DNA from: Lujinxingia litoralis
GTDB taxonomy: Bacteria; Myxococcota_A; Bradymonadia; Bradymonadales; Bradymonadaceae
Direction of reading: 5' to 3'
NCBI RefSeq assembly: GCF_003260125.1
Contig: NZ_QHKO01000003.1
Span: 308,833-372,832 of the forward strand
DNA length: 64,000 bases
The translations under genes were made by a program, and so were the position numbers. The notes beneath the pieces are model-generated. The model made no database searches, was not told where the DNA came from, and saw only the letters and a program-made list of their open reading frames with translations. This document shows positions 50,480 to 59,366 of the stretch, one piece after another; the first letter of the stretch is position 1; the number at the start of each line of letters is the position of its first letter.

Positions 50480-51778
50480 TTACTCCTCGGAGGAGCGATC
50501 CGGGCTGGTGTAGGTCAGCGTCGGGGAGTGGATCGCGCTGCCGGGAAGCGCGTTTTGCTGCCCGGCGCCCACCTGGCGCGGCGCCGCCGAGCCCGCCGCG
50601 CGGCTGAGTCGGCTGACGTCGATGCCGGGATCGGCGATGATCTGCGGCTCAAAGTCGGCCGAGGCCGCCACCCGGAGCCACTCGGCGTACTCGTCCAGGC
50701 GCTGCGTCATCTGGAAGCCCCAGCGGTCGCGCACCTGGCGGCAGTGGTTCAAGTCGATCTCGCTCACCAGCAGCCCGTCGCGCACCCGGGAGAGCCCCGG
50801 GGTGCGGCTGCCGTCGGGGGCGGTCACGTAGCTGGAGCCGTAGAAGTGTCCGAAGTCGTGGTGAGCCGCGCGGCCGTCGCCGGAGGTGAACTCGTTGGGG
50901 AAGTGCTCGGTGCCCAGGCGGTTGATCGCCACGGTGAAGTAGTTGTTGGCGATCGCGGCGTTGCGGGCCTCAATCGGCCACAGCGGCTCGGAGAGACCGC
51001 CGACGGTGGCCGAGGGGTTAAACACGATCTCGGCCCCGTTGAGCCCGAACATCAACCAGTTCAGCGGGTGGTGACGCCCGTAGCAGATGTTGATGCCGAT
51101 CTTGCCAAACTCGGTGGCGAAGACCGGATGCCCGGTGTTGCCCTCGATGTAGTAGGAGGACTCGTTAAAATCGCCGACCCGCGGGATGTGATTTTTGCGG
51201 TGGCTGCCGATGATGTTGCCGCGGTTGCCGATGACCACCGTGGTGTTGTGGAGGGTGTCGCCGTGGCGCTCATCGCGCTCCAGAATCGAGGAGAGGATGA
51301 CCATGTTGTAGCGCCGCGCCAGCTCGGAGAGGAACGCGGTGGTGGGGCCGTCGATGGGCTCGGCGAACTCCGTCCAGGGTTGCTTCTCGCGGGTGCAGAA
51401 GACAAAGGGCATGTTCCAGGCCTCCTGCGTGCAGAGCACGTTGGTGCCCATGGCGCCGGCGGCGTGGATGATCGTCTCGACCCGATCGCGAATCGCCCGG
51501 TACTGCTGCTCGATCGGCGCGTCAGTGGGTTCGACGATTTGCGTCTGGATCGCGCCGACCCGCACCCGGCGCGGGGCGCGGCGCTCCTCGGGGGCACACT
51601 CAAAGCGGTAGCCGGCCACGTCGAAGTCGTGCTCGGTGGCCAGGCGCCGGGCCTCCGGGGGCACCTCCAGCGCCTGGGGCAGTCGGCCGTAGAGGATGCG
51701 GAAGGCCTCGGCCTGATCCTCGGCCGGGAGTTTGCGAAGGATGCCTTCCAGACTGTCGATTTCGGGATGGTCACTCAT
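50480..51778 (-). CDS. Eukaryote-type beta-ureidopropionase (nitrilase superfamily)
   Basis: A protein of 432 residues that follows human-type beta-ureidopropionase closely: [28 protein letters not shown]-like [17 protein letters not shown] (catalytic Glu), [14 protein letters not shown] (catalytic Lys), [13 protein letters not shown] (nucleophile Cys), then [16 protein letters not shown] and [12 protein letters not shown]. The roughly 70-residue N-terminal helical extension of the eukaryotic form is also present. It hydrolyses N-carbamoyl-beta-alanine to beta-alanine in pyrimidine breakdown. The last 40 residues are Ser/Ala-rich and extra. A dihydropyrimidinase is not in the window. Confidence 0.93.
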   Translation of the reverse strand: MSDHPEIDSLEGILRKLPAEDQAEAFRILYGRLPQALEVPPEARRLATEHDFDVAGYRFECAPEERRAPRRVRVGAIQTQIVEPTDAPIEQQYRAIRDRVETIIHAAGAMGTNVLCTQEAWNMPFVFCTREKQPWTEFAEPIDGPTTAFLSELARRYNMVILSSILERDERHGDTLHNTTVVIGNRGNIIGSHRKNHIPRVGDFNESSYYIEGNTGHPVFATEFGKIGINICYGRHHPLNWLMFGLNGAEIVFNPSATVGGLSEPLWPIEARNAAIANNYFTVAINRLGTEHFPNEFTSGDGRAAHHDFGHFYGSSYVTAPDGSRTPGLSRVRDGLLVSEIDLNHCRQVRDRWGFQMTQRLDEYAEWLRVAASADFEPQIIADPGIDVSRLSRAAGSAAPRQVGAGQQNALPGSAIHSPTLTYTSPDRSSEE

Positions 51779-52031
51779 ACAATCACCTCAGTTCAGGGGA
51801 ACGCGGGTGGATAGAAGGCGCCCGATACGGTCGGGGCGCATGCTCAGGACTGATGTGCGGCGCGTGGGCACAAAAAGCCGACTCAACAGGCGCGCGGCCC
51901 GGCTACCCTAGCGCATGGCGCGCCGGATGCTAAGGGCCCGCTGGCATTTGAGAAGTTCGGATCGCCGGCGGGGCTGTGATGCCCCTCTTGGGCCGGGCAT
52001 ACAGGGCGGCAGAAACGGGGCTGCGAGGGGC
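51779..52031. other. Intergenic region upstream of the ureidopropionase gene
   Basis: About 250 bp with no plausible gene. GCGCCCGA and TCGGGGCGC at 51818-51839 form an imperfect inverted repeat, a possible operator. The rest is unremarkable. Confidence 0.4.
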
Positions 52032-52068
52032 AAAAAAAAGGCCGCCGCCCTACAGGGCGACGGCCTTA
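52032..52068 (-). terminator. Intrinsic terminator of the first roadblock gene
   Basis: On the minus strand, a 12-bp stem (AGGGCGGCGGCC side, one wobble) is followed by eight T residues, about 35 bp after the roadblock stop. Confidence 0.8.
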
Positions 52069-52101
52069 ACAGCGAGCAGAGGCGCGGGATGCGCGCCGGG
52101 G

Positions 52102-52470
52102 TCAGAGCTTCATCGCGCTCTCGGCTTCGCTCAGGGTAAAGCGGGCCATCGCCAGGTTGGCGCGGCTGCGATCGACGGCCAGGTAAAGAAAGATCTCCGG
52201 GTGGCTCTTGAGCGGGCGGATCAGGTGGTACTGCTCGGTGAGCGTGATGAGGATATCCTCGATTCCGCCGTTGAGCTTTAGCGCCTTCATGGCCCGATTC
52301 TTGGCTTTGACCACCTCGGTATTGGCGGCGACGGCGACCTCGACGTTGAACTTGTCGGAGCCTCCGCGAGAGCCCATGACCATACCGCTGGCGCTGTTGC
52401 CGATGGCTCCAGCGATGAATCCGTCGACGCTGGCGAGTTGTTCGAGAGCGTTGTTGACCGGGTTTGACAT
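52102..52470 (-). CDS. Roadblock/LC7-domain protein, copy 1
   Basis: A protein of 122 residues with the Roadblock/LC7 fold seen in MglB-like GTPase-activating proteins: LEQLASVDGFIAGAIGNSASG at the N-terminus, VAANTEVVKAKNRAMKALKL in the middle helix, and EQYHLIRPLKSHPEIFLYLAVDRSRANLAMARF at the C-terminus. The ATG at 52470 has AGAGGAAG 5 bp upstream, so a short form is well supported. The frame continues upstream to an ATG at 52758. It is a close paralogue of the protein at 53240-53608. No MglA-type GTPase gene is present in the window. Confidence 0.82.
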   Translation of the reverse strand: MSNPVNNALEQLASVDGFIAGAIGNSASGMVMGSRGGSDKFNVEVAVAANTEVVKAKNRAMKALKLNGGIEDILITLTEQYHLIRPLKSHPEIFLYLAVDRSRANLAMARFTLSEAESAMKL

Positions 52471-52758
52471 CGTTACTTCCTCTGGGTCAGGGGCGACCGG
52501 AGGGTCGCCGGGGGTGGTGAGGGCCGCTGACCATCCCCGAACCGGGGTCTGGTGTAGGGGCCGGGGTGCGCTCTGGCGAGCGCGTCGGTGCGGCTTCGGA
52601 CGAAGGCGCACAGCGGGGAGTGTGGTGTGGCGAGGGTCATCCTGTTCAGGAGTTGGGGGGATGACCCCGGTCTCCCCGAGGGGGCGTCCGTGCTCCGTTT
52701 CGACAGGAGAGGTGACATCCTGGATGCCGGGATCGGCGTTGTCTGGTGATGAACTCAT
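52471..52758 (-). other. In-frame N-terminal extension of roadblock copy 1
   Basis: 96 extra codons upstream, from ATG 52758, itself with GGAGG 10 bp before it. The encoded stretch is Pro/Arg-rich and shares short motifs with the same region of copy 2: DPGIQDVTS against DGIPGVTS, and TPVRGWSAALT against TPTSGWSRALT. It may be a true long form, a separate peptide, or a residue of duplication. Confidence 0.45.
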
Positions 52759-53239
52759 GGCACCCGGTCCTCCCGGACTTCATAAAACACAGGACAAGGG
52801 AGCTTCCCGAATTCATGTCTCCTATGAATAGGGCGTCTCCCCAGATTGCGCAGGATGTACTCCAGAGATGCCTCTCCTGATGGGAGCGGGAGTTGCCTCA
52901 ATGGAGTATGAGTGGTTGTAGCGATCTGGCGAGCGTAGCTCAAGAGGCCGTATGGGGTTTTGTCGTTGTGAGGACTTCCGGGGCACCCCCGAAATCCCTT
53001 GTCGTTGGGAGGGCGAGGGCCCGCAAGGTCGCATGAAAATTCGCGGATCGCCAAAGTTGACGGGGGTCACATCCCCTCGCCGCATGCCTCGCCGAACTTT
53101 ACCTTCGGAAGGGGCTTAGAAGACGGGGGGATGTGCATTTATTGAATTCTGTGAATTCTACCGAGGAAGGGGCGCTTTAGATGAGATCGCCCGGCGACAA
53201 AAGGGCGCACTATCCTGCAAATTCGCCTCGGTGGAAGCC
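52759..53239. other. Non-coding region between the two roadblock genes
   Basis: About 480 bp with no convincing ORF. It holds two GAATTCT direct repeats at 53144 and 53153 and probably the promoter for copy 1. No terminator with a T-run was recognised between the copies. Confidence 0.45.
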
Positions 53240-53608
53240 TCAGAGTTTGAGGATGCTCTCAGCTTCGCCCAGGGCGAAGCGCGCCATGCCCAGGTTGGCC
53301 TGGCTGCGATCGACGGCCAGGTAGAGGAAGATTTCCGGGCGCTCGGTGAGCGGGCGGATCAGGTGGTACTGGTTGGAGAGGGTGATGAGGATGTCTTCCA
53401 CGCCCCCCTTCAACTCCAGGGAGGCCATCGCGCGCTGCTTGGCCTTGACCACCTCGGTGTTGGCGGCCACGGCCAGCTCCACGTTGAAGTCGTCGGAGCC
53501 GCCCAGCGAGCCCATGACCATGCCGCTGGTGCTGTTGCCGACGGCTCCGGCGATGAAGCCAGCGGTGGTTGCGAGTTGTTCGAGGGCTGTGGTGAGGGTG
53601 CTGCTCAT
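53240..53608 (-). CDS. Roadblock/LC7-domain protein, copy 2
   Basis: A 122-residue paralogue of copy 1 with the same landmarks: LEQLATTAGFIAGAVGNSTSG, VAANTEVVKAKQRAMASLEL, NQYHLIRPLTERPEIFLYLAV and the AESILKL end. The ATG at 53608 has AAGGAAG 5 bp upstream. Differences from copy 1 are spread over the chain, which indicates an old duplication and not a recent one. The frame continues upstream to ATG 53956. Roadblock proteins usually dimerise and control small GTPases in polarity or motility; hetero- or homodimers of the two copies are possible. Confidence 0.82.
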   Translation of the reverse strand: MSSTLTTALEQLATTAGFIAGAVGNSTSGMVMGSLGGSDDFNVELAVAANTEVVKAKQRAMASLELKGGVEDILITLSNQYHLIRPLTERPEIFLYLAVDRSQANLGMARFALGEAESILKL

Positions 53609-53956
53609 GATGGCTTCCTTGGATGGGGTTTGAACGGGTTTTGAATCGTTTAAGGGGGCCGGAATGGCCGCGATGGCGTCAATCGGGGTCAGAGCCCGGG
53701 ACCATCCCGATGTAGGGGTGTTCAGGCGCTGGCGCCGAAAGCGGGTGGCGAGCGGCTGAACAGGGCTTTTGGGCGCCGACGCCGGCTCGCTGGCCTCGGC
53801 GTCGCTGGTGACGCCGGGGATGCCGTCGAGGGTGGAGGAGGGCTGCGGAGGAGCCGGGATTGTCAATGTTTCCAGAGTGATGTCAGCCCGTGCAGGGGCC
53901 ACTTTGCGTCGGGGAGGCAGAGGCGGTGGAGAGGGGCTGTCAGGGGGGCGCTTCAT
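53609..53956 (-). other. In-frame N-terminal extension of roadblock copy 2
   Basis: 116 extra codons from ATG 53956 (AGGA about 8 bp upstream), Pro/Ser/Ala-rich. It shares the GIPGVTS and TPTSGWSRALT motifs with the extension of copy 1, in the same order and at similar distance from the domain. Confidence 0.45.
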
Positions 53957-54331
53957 GGCGAGGTCCTGGTCAGATCGGGCGATCGGAGGGATGCCGGCGG
54001 GGAGAGGCGGCAGGAGGGGGGAGGGCCGCGGGTCGTGATAGGGGGCGTGGAGCGCTGCGGCGACCCTGTGTAGCGATTTGTTGGTTTATGTACAAGGGTT
54101 GAGTTATCTGCCGGAACTTAAAGGGAAACTCGGACGTCGAGTCGAGGTCTCGGGCGCCAGGTCGTCGGCCCGGGCTGAGAAGAGATGTAACCACCTGTTC
54201 AGAACACGTCCAGTTGTTTTGAACACCTTTTGAATGGTTTTCGCCCGGGCAGTATTCCGGAAGCCGGTCTGCGCGGCGCCCTCCCGCGGTGCCGCGATGG
54301 GGCGCGGGAGCCATCGGCGCCCCGACGGGGC
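53957..54331. other. Intergenic region upstream of roadblock copy 2
   Basis: About 375 bp without a plausible gene, relatively AT-rich around 54060-54230. It probably contains the promoter of roadblock copy 2; no clear sigma boxes were identified. Confidence 0.4.
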
Positions 54332-54387
54332 AAAAAAAAGCCCCCCGGGGCGCGACCCCGGGAGGAGGTCGCACCCCGGGGGGCGCG
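54332..54387 (-). terminator. Intrinsic terminator of the first RCC1 lipoprotein gene
   Basis: On the minus strand, CCCCCCGGGGTGCGACC pairs with GGTCGCGCCCCGGGGGG around a short loop and is followed by CTTTTTTTT. Confidence 0.8.
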
Positions 54388-54416
54388 CGCAGTCGGGCAG
54401 CCTCGGCTGCGCCCCC

Positions 54417-55958
54417 TCAGGGGAGCGTCACGCTCATCGGGGTGGCCGTCGAGGTGGTGGTGCCGATGCCGAGCTGCCCACCGGCGTTGGCTCCCCAGCA
54501 ACGGAGAATCTGATCCGAGGTGATCGAGCAGGTGTGGTAGCCCCCGGTGTCAAAGACGAGGGTCCCGGCGCTATGGCCGGGAACGTCCCGGGGCCTGAAG
54601 GTTCGGGGTTCGGTGTCGGCGGTCTGTCCTTCCGAGTTACTGCCCCAGCATCTCAGCCCCCCGGTGTCCATGCGGGCGCAGGTATGGTTCTCTCCGGCCC
54701 GCACCTCCTCCACGCCAGCCAGAAGGGTGACTTCGGTGGGCGGATCAATGGTCGCGGAGCCCGAGCGGTTACCCAGCTGTCCGGAGCCGTTGTGGCCCCA
54801 GCAGATGACCTGGCCGCTGCCGTCCATCGAGCAGGTATGCAGTCCCCCGGCTGCCAGGCCAGCGGACTCCACGTTGCGCGAGAGCTCCGTCAGGGTGTGG
54901 CGCGTGGTCTGAGTGCCATCGCCGAGCTGGCCGACGGAGTTGTTACCCACGCACAGGGTCTTCGTCGTTGCCGTGTCGTCGATCACCACACAGGTGTGGG
55001 CGGTGCCGGCGGCGATGTTCACCACGTCCCCGCTCGGGACGTTGAGCATCGGGGTGGGGGTGGCCCGGTGGGCGGTGGTGCCATCGCCCAGCTGGCCCTC
55101 GGCGTTGCGGCCCCAGCAATGAGGAGTCCCCCCGGCGGTGATCGCGCAGGTATGGTCACCCCGCGCCCCGATCGCCAGGGAGAGCACCGGCTCGCTCAGA
55201 CCGGTGACCGGGGTGGGGACCAGGCGGTCCACAGTCGTTCCGTCGCCGAGCTGGCCCTCAGCGTTGCCTCCCCAGCAGTACACCTGACCGGCGTCGCTGA
55301 GCCCGCAGGTATGACTGCTCCCGGCGTAGAGCGCGTTCAGGACGATGCTCTCCAGTCCCTGGACCGCCACCGGTACCAGGCGGCGCTCGGTCGTGCCGTC
55401 GCCCAGCCGACCGTCGGGGTTGCTTCCCCAGCAATACGCTCGTCCCTCGGCGTTCAGCGCGCAGGTATGGCCCGAACCCAGGGCCAGGCGTCGAGCATCG
55501 CGGCACCCGTCGGCGGCGGGCTGGCTGCTCGCCAGGCACACGTAGTTGCAGGTGCCTTCGATGCACGCCGTGAGCTCGGCGTCGCTTCCATAGGCGGCGC
55601 AGCTTCCACACTGGAGCGTCTGGCCGCAGCCGTCATCGACCGGACCGCATTGCGCCGCCAGATCGGCACAGCTCAGCGGGATGCACGTTTCAGCGGCATC
55701 GGGGATGTCTGTGTCCCCAGTACCCGCATCGTCGGCATCGGGGATGTCAGTATCGCCCGTATCGTCTGGAGCGCCCGTATCGTCCGGAGCGCCCGTATCG
55801 TCTGGAGCGCCCGTATCGTCAGCGTCGGAGATGTCCCCGGCGCCGGCGTCGATCGTGGCATGGCCCGCAGTGTCGGAGCAGGCCGTCAGCAGGGCCAGGC
55901 TGGCGAGCAGCACGATGAGGTGGCGAGCCCTGCGGGATAGGGAGGGGGGCAAGTGCAT
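54417..55958 (-). CDS. RCC1-repeat lipoprotein with Asp-rich stalk, copy A
   Basis: A protein of 513 residues. The signal peptide has lipobox LLTAC (about 26-30). An Asp/Thr/Ala-rich stalk of GAPDDT units precedes a Cys-rich module (CIPLSCADLAAQCGPVDDGC, CGSCAAYG). RCC1-type blades then follow, each with a core like HTCALNAEGRAYCWGSNPDG followed by GRLGDGTTERR. About six to seven blades are present, enough for a full propeller. It is likely displayed on the outer membrane. AAGGACACGCC precedes the ATG at 55958. It is a tandem paralogue of the next gene. Confidence 0.85.
   Translation of the reverse strand: MHLPPSLSRRARHLIVLLASLALLTACSDTAGHATIDAGAGDISDADDTGAPDDTGAPDDTGAPDDTGDTDIPDADDAGTGDTDIPDAAETCIPLSCADLAAQCGPVDDGCGQTLQCGSCAAYGSDAELTACIEGTCNYVCLASSQPAADGCRDARRLALGSGHTCALNAEGRAYCWGSNPDGRLGDGTTERRLVPVAVQGLESIVLNALYAGSSHTCGLSDAGQVYCWGGNAEGQLGDGTTVDRLVPTPVTGLSEPVLSLAIGARGDHTCAITAGGTPHCWGRNAEGQLGDGTTAHRATPTPMLNVPSGDVVNIAAGTAHTCVVIDDTATTKTLCVGNNSVGQLGDGTQTTRHTLTELSRNVESAGLAAGGLHTCSMDGSGQVICWGHNGSGQLGNRSGSATIDPPTEVTLLAGVEEVRAGENHTCARMDTGGLRCWGSNSEGQTADTEPRTFRPRDVPGHSAGTLVFDTGGYHTCSITSDQILRCWGANAGGQLGIGTTTSTATPMSVTLP
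55755..55826. repeat. Four 18-bp repeats encoding the Asp-rich stalk of copy A
   Basis: Units of 18 bp begin at 55755, 55773, 55791 and 55809 and encode GAPDDT-type hexapeptides on the minus strand. They are nearly identical, with one silent-type change in the middle and a diverged end of the last unit. Confidence 0.8.
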
Positions 55959-56078
55959 GGCGTGTCCTTGTCTGGCGAGAACGGAGTCAGGAGCGGCATC
56001 CCTTCGGTGCGGGCGAAAACAATGCCCCCCTGAGACGCCCATCAGGTAAGCAAGCGGCGGCAGGGGGGAACCCGAGGT

Positions 56079-56107
56079 GGCCCGTCATGCCTATGCATCG
56101 ACGGGCC
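56079..56107. terminator. Hairpin between the two RCC1 genes
   Basis: GGCCCGTC and GACGGGCC form a perfect 8-bp stem with a 13-base loop that can pair further (TGC/GCA), just after the copy B stop. No T-run follows. Confidence 0.45.
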
Positions 56108-56123
56108 GGCCAGCATGCGACGC

Positions 56124-57749
56124 TCAGGGGAGCGTCACCTCCACCGGGGTGGCCGTCGCGGTGGTGCTGCCGTTGCCGAGCTGGCCCGAGCCGTTGCTTC
56201 CCCAGCAGCGCACGATCTGATCCGACTGGATCGAGCAGGTGTGGTTGGCGCCCGTATCAAAGAAGAGGGTCCCAAAGGTATGGCCCGCGACGTCCCGGGG
56301 CGTATCGGTGTTGGGCTGGGCGTCGGTGGTCTGTCCGGAGGTGTTTTTGCCCCAGCATGTCAGGCCGCCGTTATCCATCTGCGCGCAGGTGTGGGCCTCT
56401 CCGGCCCGTACCCGCACCGCGCCAGCGGGGATGGTCCGCTCGGTGGGCGGATTGAAATACACGTCGCCCGAGACGTTGCCGAGCTGACGCGTATCGTTGC
56501 GGCCCCAGCAGATGACACGGCCGTCGTAGGCGTTGAGCGAGCAGGTGTGGTGGCCCCCGGCCCCCAGATCAAAGGAGCGCACGTTGCGCGAGGTCTCCGT
56601 CAGGGAGTGGCGCGTGGTCTGGGTGCCATCGCCCAGCTGGCCGATGGCGTTGTCGCCCACACAGAAGGTCTTCGTCATCCAGGTGTCGCTGTGCCCCAGG
56701 CAGGTGTGGGCGGTGCCGGCGGCGATAGCGACCACGCCTTCGCTCGGAGCGTTGAGCAGGGTGGTGGGCGTGGCCCGGTGGGCGGTGGTGCCGTCGCCCA
56801 GCTGGCCCTTATCGTTGCGGCCCCAGCAGCGGGGGGCGCCCCCGGCGGTGATCGCGCAGGTATGGTCTCCCCGCGCCCCGATCGCCAGGGAGAGCACCGG
56901 CTCGCTCAGATCGGTGAGCGCGGTGGGAACCAGGCGGTCCACGGCCGTACCGTCGCCGAGCTGGCCGTACGCGTTACCTCCCCAGCAGTACACCTGACCG
57001 GCGTCGCTGAGCCCGCAGGTATGGCTCTCCCCGGCGTAGATCGCGCTCAGGACGATGCCCTCCAGCCCCTGGACCGCCACCGGTACCAGGCTGCGCTCGG
57101 TGGTGCCGTCGCCCAGCTGACCCTGAGCGTTCGCCCCCCAACAGTAGGCTTGCCCCTGGGCGTCCAGCGCACAGCTGTGGGTGCTTCCGGCGGCCACGCG
57201 CAGGTGATCACGACACCCCTCGGCGCTCGCCAGGCTGCCCGGGCGGCAGGCGTATTCACAGGTGCCCTCGATGCATCCGGTGAGCCCGGCGTTGGTCTGG
57301 TACGAGGCGCAGCTTCCACACTGGAGAGGCTCTCCGCAGCCGTTGTCGACCGGACCGCATTGGGCCCCCAGATCGGCACAGGTCAGCGGGATGCACGTTT
57401 CATCGGCATCGTCGGGCTCGGAGATATCTGTGTCGTCGGGCTCGGAGATATCTGTGTCGTCGGGCTCGGAGATGTCTGTGTCGTCGGCGTCGGAGATGCC
57501 CGTATCGTCGGCGTCGGAGATGTCCGTATCGCCGGCGTCGATATCCTCCAGCGGCTGCACGCAGACGCCTTGCTCGCTACAGATGTAGGGCACGTCGCAG
57601 GTGTCGTTGGGGTAGCAGGCCTCGGCGAGTCCGCCGGCCGCACGGGTGGGATCGCTGTCGGTGTCGGAGCAGGCCGTCAGCAGGGCCAGGCTGGCGAGCA
57701 GCACCAGGGCGTGGCGAGCCTGACGAGAGAGGGCGAAGGGCAAATGCAT
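56124..57749 (-). CDS. RCC1-repeat lipoprotein with Asp-rich stalk, copy B
   Basis: A protein of 541 residues. The signal with LLTAC lipobox is nearly identical to that of copy A. An extra segment (CYPNDTCDVPYICSEQGVC) absent from copy A comes next. The Asp-rich stalk is built of DDTDISEP units, and the same Cys module (CIPLTCADLGAQCGPVDNGC) precedes RCC1 blades such as HSCALDAQGQAYCWGANAQG. Blade sequences match copy A at most positions. The 5' flank is also shared with copy A for about 120 bp, so the duplication included the promoter. Confidence 0.85.
   Translation of the reverse strand: MHLPFALSRQARHALVLLASLALLTACSDTDSDPTRAAGGLAEACYPNDTCDVPYICSEQGVCVQPLEDIDAGDTDISDADDTGISDADDTDISEPDDTDISEPDDTDISEPDDADETCIPLTCADLGAQCGPVDNGCGEPLQCGSCASYQTNAGLTGCIEGTCEYACRPGSLASAEGCRDHLRVAAGSTHSCALDAQGQAYCWGANAQGQLGDGTTERSLVPVAVQGLEGIVLSAIYAGESHTCGLSDAGQVYCWGGNAYGQLGDGTAVDRLVPTALTDLSEPVLSLAIGARGDHTCAITAGGAPRCWGRNDKGQLGDGTTAHRATPTTLLNAPSEGVVAIAAGTAHTCLGHSDTWMTKTFCVGDNAIGQLGDGTQTTRHSLTETSRNVRSFDLGAGGHHTCSLNAYDGRVICWGRNDTRQLGNVSGDVYFNPPTERTIPAGAVRVRAGEAHTCAQMDNGGLTCWGKNTSGQTTDAQPNTDTPRDVAGHTFGTLFFDTGANHTCSIQSDQIVRCWGSNGSGQLGNGSTTATATPVEVTLP
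57411..57482. repeat. Three 24-bp repeats encoding the stalk of copy B
   Basis: Near-identical 24-bp units at 57411, 57435 and 57459 encode the EPDDTDIS octapeptide on the minus strand. Copy A has a different unit length (18 bp) at the corresponding place. Confidence 0.8.
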
Positions 57750-58095
57750 GGCGTGTCCTTGTCTGGCGAGAATGGAGCCATGAGAGGCATTCATTCAGGG
57801 GGCGTCGCGGTGCCCCCCCTGACGCGTCCACCCGGAAAGCGGTGGCAGGGGGGAGAACCGGGGTTGTAGAGATAGGTATAGAAGAGCGTTAACCGATAGG
57901 TCAGTCAAGAGGTGGACGCACAGGAGAAGGCACCGGGGGGGCGCGCTATGGAATTCGGCGGCCGACCCGAGGTCAGGCTTCGACAGCGTGGCGCCCCCGT
58001 GTAAGCTCCCCCACCGCGCCCGGCGGCCCACGCGAAATCCGAGCGAGGCCTTTGTGCGGCTGCCCAATCCCTTTCCCTACCGACCGAGTCCCCCT
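57750..58095. other. Divergent region between RCC1 copy B and the glycosylase gene
   Basis: About 345 bp without a plausible gene. The first 120 bp repeats the 5' flank of RCC1 copy A. An AT-richer patch at 57865-57905 (TATAG, TTAACC) may hold promoters, but no spacing fits well. Confidence 0.4.
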
Positions 58096-59268
58096 ATGAC
58101 ATCCGAGTTAAGACACCTGGCCCTGGCCCATCAGGGGCTGACCTCGCCAGGGACTTTTGGCACTGGCGAGTCGGGAGCGCTGCGCGCCATGGAACATCTG
58201 GGCTACGTGCAAATCGATACGCTCGCTGTGGTCGAGAGGGCCCATCACCACGTGCTCTGGAGCCGGGTGCCGGGCTACGAGCAGGACCACCTGAACCAGC
58301 TGGTGAGCAAAGGGCAGATCTTTGACTACTGGTTTCATGCCGCGTCCTACCTGCCGATGCGCGACTACCGCTTTGCGCTTCGCCGCATGACGACGATTCG
58401 TCAGGGGGAGAATCGCTACTACAAAAACCTCGATACCCCGCTGATGCGCGAGATTCTGGCGCGGGTGCGCGCCGAGGGCCCCACCCGCGCGCGGGATTTC
58501 GAGCGCCGGGCCGCGAGCTCCGGCAAGGCCTGGGGCGGCCGCCCGGTGCGCGCCGCGCTGGATACGCTCTTTATGATGGGCGAGCTGATGATCTGCCGCC
58601 GCGATGGCATGGAAAAGGTGTACGAGCTGAGCGAGCGCATGCTGCCCGAGGGCCTCGACCTGAGCGTACCCACCTTGCCCGACGTCGCCGCCTACCTCTT
58701 CAAAACCACTCGCCGCGCCCATGGCGTGTTCACCTGGAAGCAGCTCCTGCACCTGCAAAAGGGCAAGGCGATGCGCGAGGCCATGCGCGCGATTCTCGAC
58801 GCACATCTCGACGCGGGGGAGGTGGAGGAGGTTGTCCTCAACGATGGGTCGAGCGTTTACGTCGACCTCAAGGCGCAGGAGCGCGCGCGTTCGCTGGAGT
58901 CCGCGTTTAAACCCGAGCCGGCGCTCCAGATCCTCTCGCCATTCGACAACGCGGTGATTCACCGCGACCGTCTGAGCTCGCTCTTCGGGTTCGACTACCG
59001 GCTGGAGAGTTATGTCACGGCGTCCAAACGGCAGTTTGGTTACTTCTGCCTGCCCGTTCTCTTCGGCGACGCCTTTGTGGCGCGCATCGACGCGAAGGCG
59101 CATCGGGCCGAGGGGCGGCTGGAGGTGTTGAGTGTGCACCTGGAAGATGTCGCCTTTGAGAGGGAGCGCTTCTTCGTTGCGTTAAACGATGAGCTTCGGC
59201 GATTCGCGACGTTCAACGGGTGTTCAACGCTCGATGTCCGGGTGGTGGAAGAGGCCCGTCGAGGGTGA
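58096..59268 (+). CDS. AlkX/YcaQ-family winged-helix DNA glycosylase
   Basis: A protein of 390 residues of the HTH_42 (AlkZ/AlkX) family. The catalytic QxD motif of the YcaQ subgroup is visible in GYVQIDTLAVVERAHHHVLW (residues about 35-54). Other blocks are FDYWFHAASYLP, EVYELSERMLP-like YELSERMLPEG, and the C-terminal FDYRLESYV and GDAFVARIDAKAHR regions. The E. coli YcaQ enzyme opens DNA interstrand crosslinks, so the same is expected here. The ATG at 58096 starts the natural N-terminus; no strong ribosome site is visible. Confidence 0.88.
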   Translation: MTSELRHLALAHQGLTSPGTFGTGESGALRAMEHLGYVQIDTLAVVERAHHHVLWSRVPGYEQDHLNQLVSKGQIFDYWFHAASYLPMRDYRFALRRMTTIRQGENRYYKNLDTPLMREILARVRAEGPTRARDFERRAASSGKAWGGRPVRAALDTLFMMGELMICRRDGMEKVYELSERMLPEGLDLSVPTLPDVAAYLFKTTRRAHGVFTWKQLLHLQKGKAMREAMRAILDAHLDAGEVEEVVLNDGSSVYVDLKAQERARSLESAFKPEPALQILSPFDNAVIHRDRLSSLFGFDYRLESYVTASKRQFGYFCLPVLFGDAFVARIDAKAHRAEGRLEVLSVHLEDVAFERERFFVALNDELRRFATFNGCSTLDVRVVEEARRG

Positions 59269-59366
59269 TGCCCGCAACGGGGGGGCCTTGATCTCTACCA
59301 GCCGAGGGGCCAGAGTCAGACCCATGCGAAGCATGGCTTTGAGCTCACCCTAACGAGGGGGATTTA

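Noticed and set aside
53144..53159. GAATTCT direct repeat as an operator
   Set aside because: Only two short copies 9 bp apart in an AT-rich patch; not enough to support a site.
52759..53239. A small gene between the roadblock copies
   Set aside because: Frames of 80-100 codons exist on the minus strand but have no ribosome site and no hydrophobic or domain pattern.
54417..57749. CRISPR-like periodic repeats in the RCC1 genes
   Set aside because: The periodicity comes from coding repeats (RCC1 blades and Asp-rich stalk) within intact reading frames; no spacers or cas genes.
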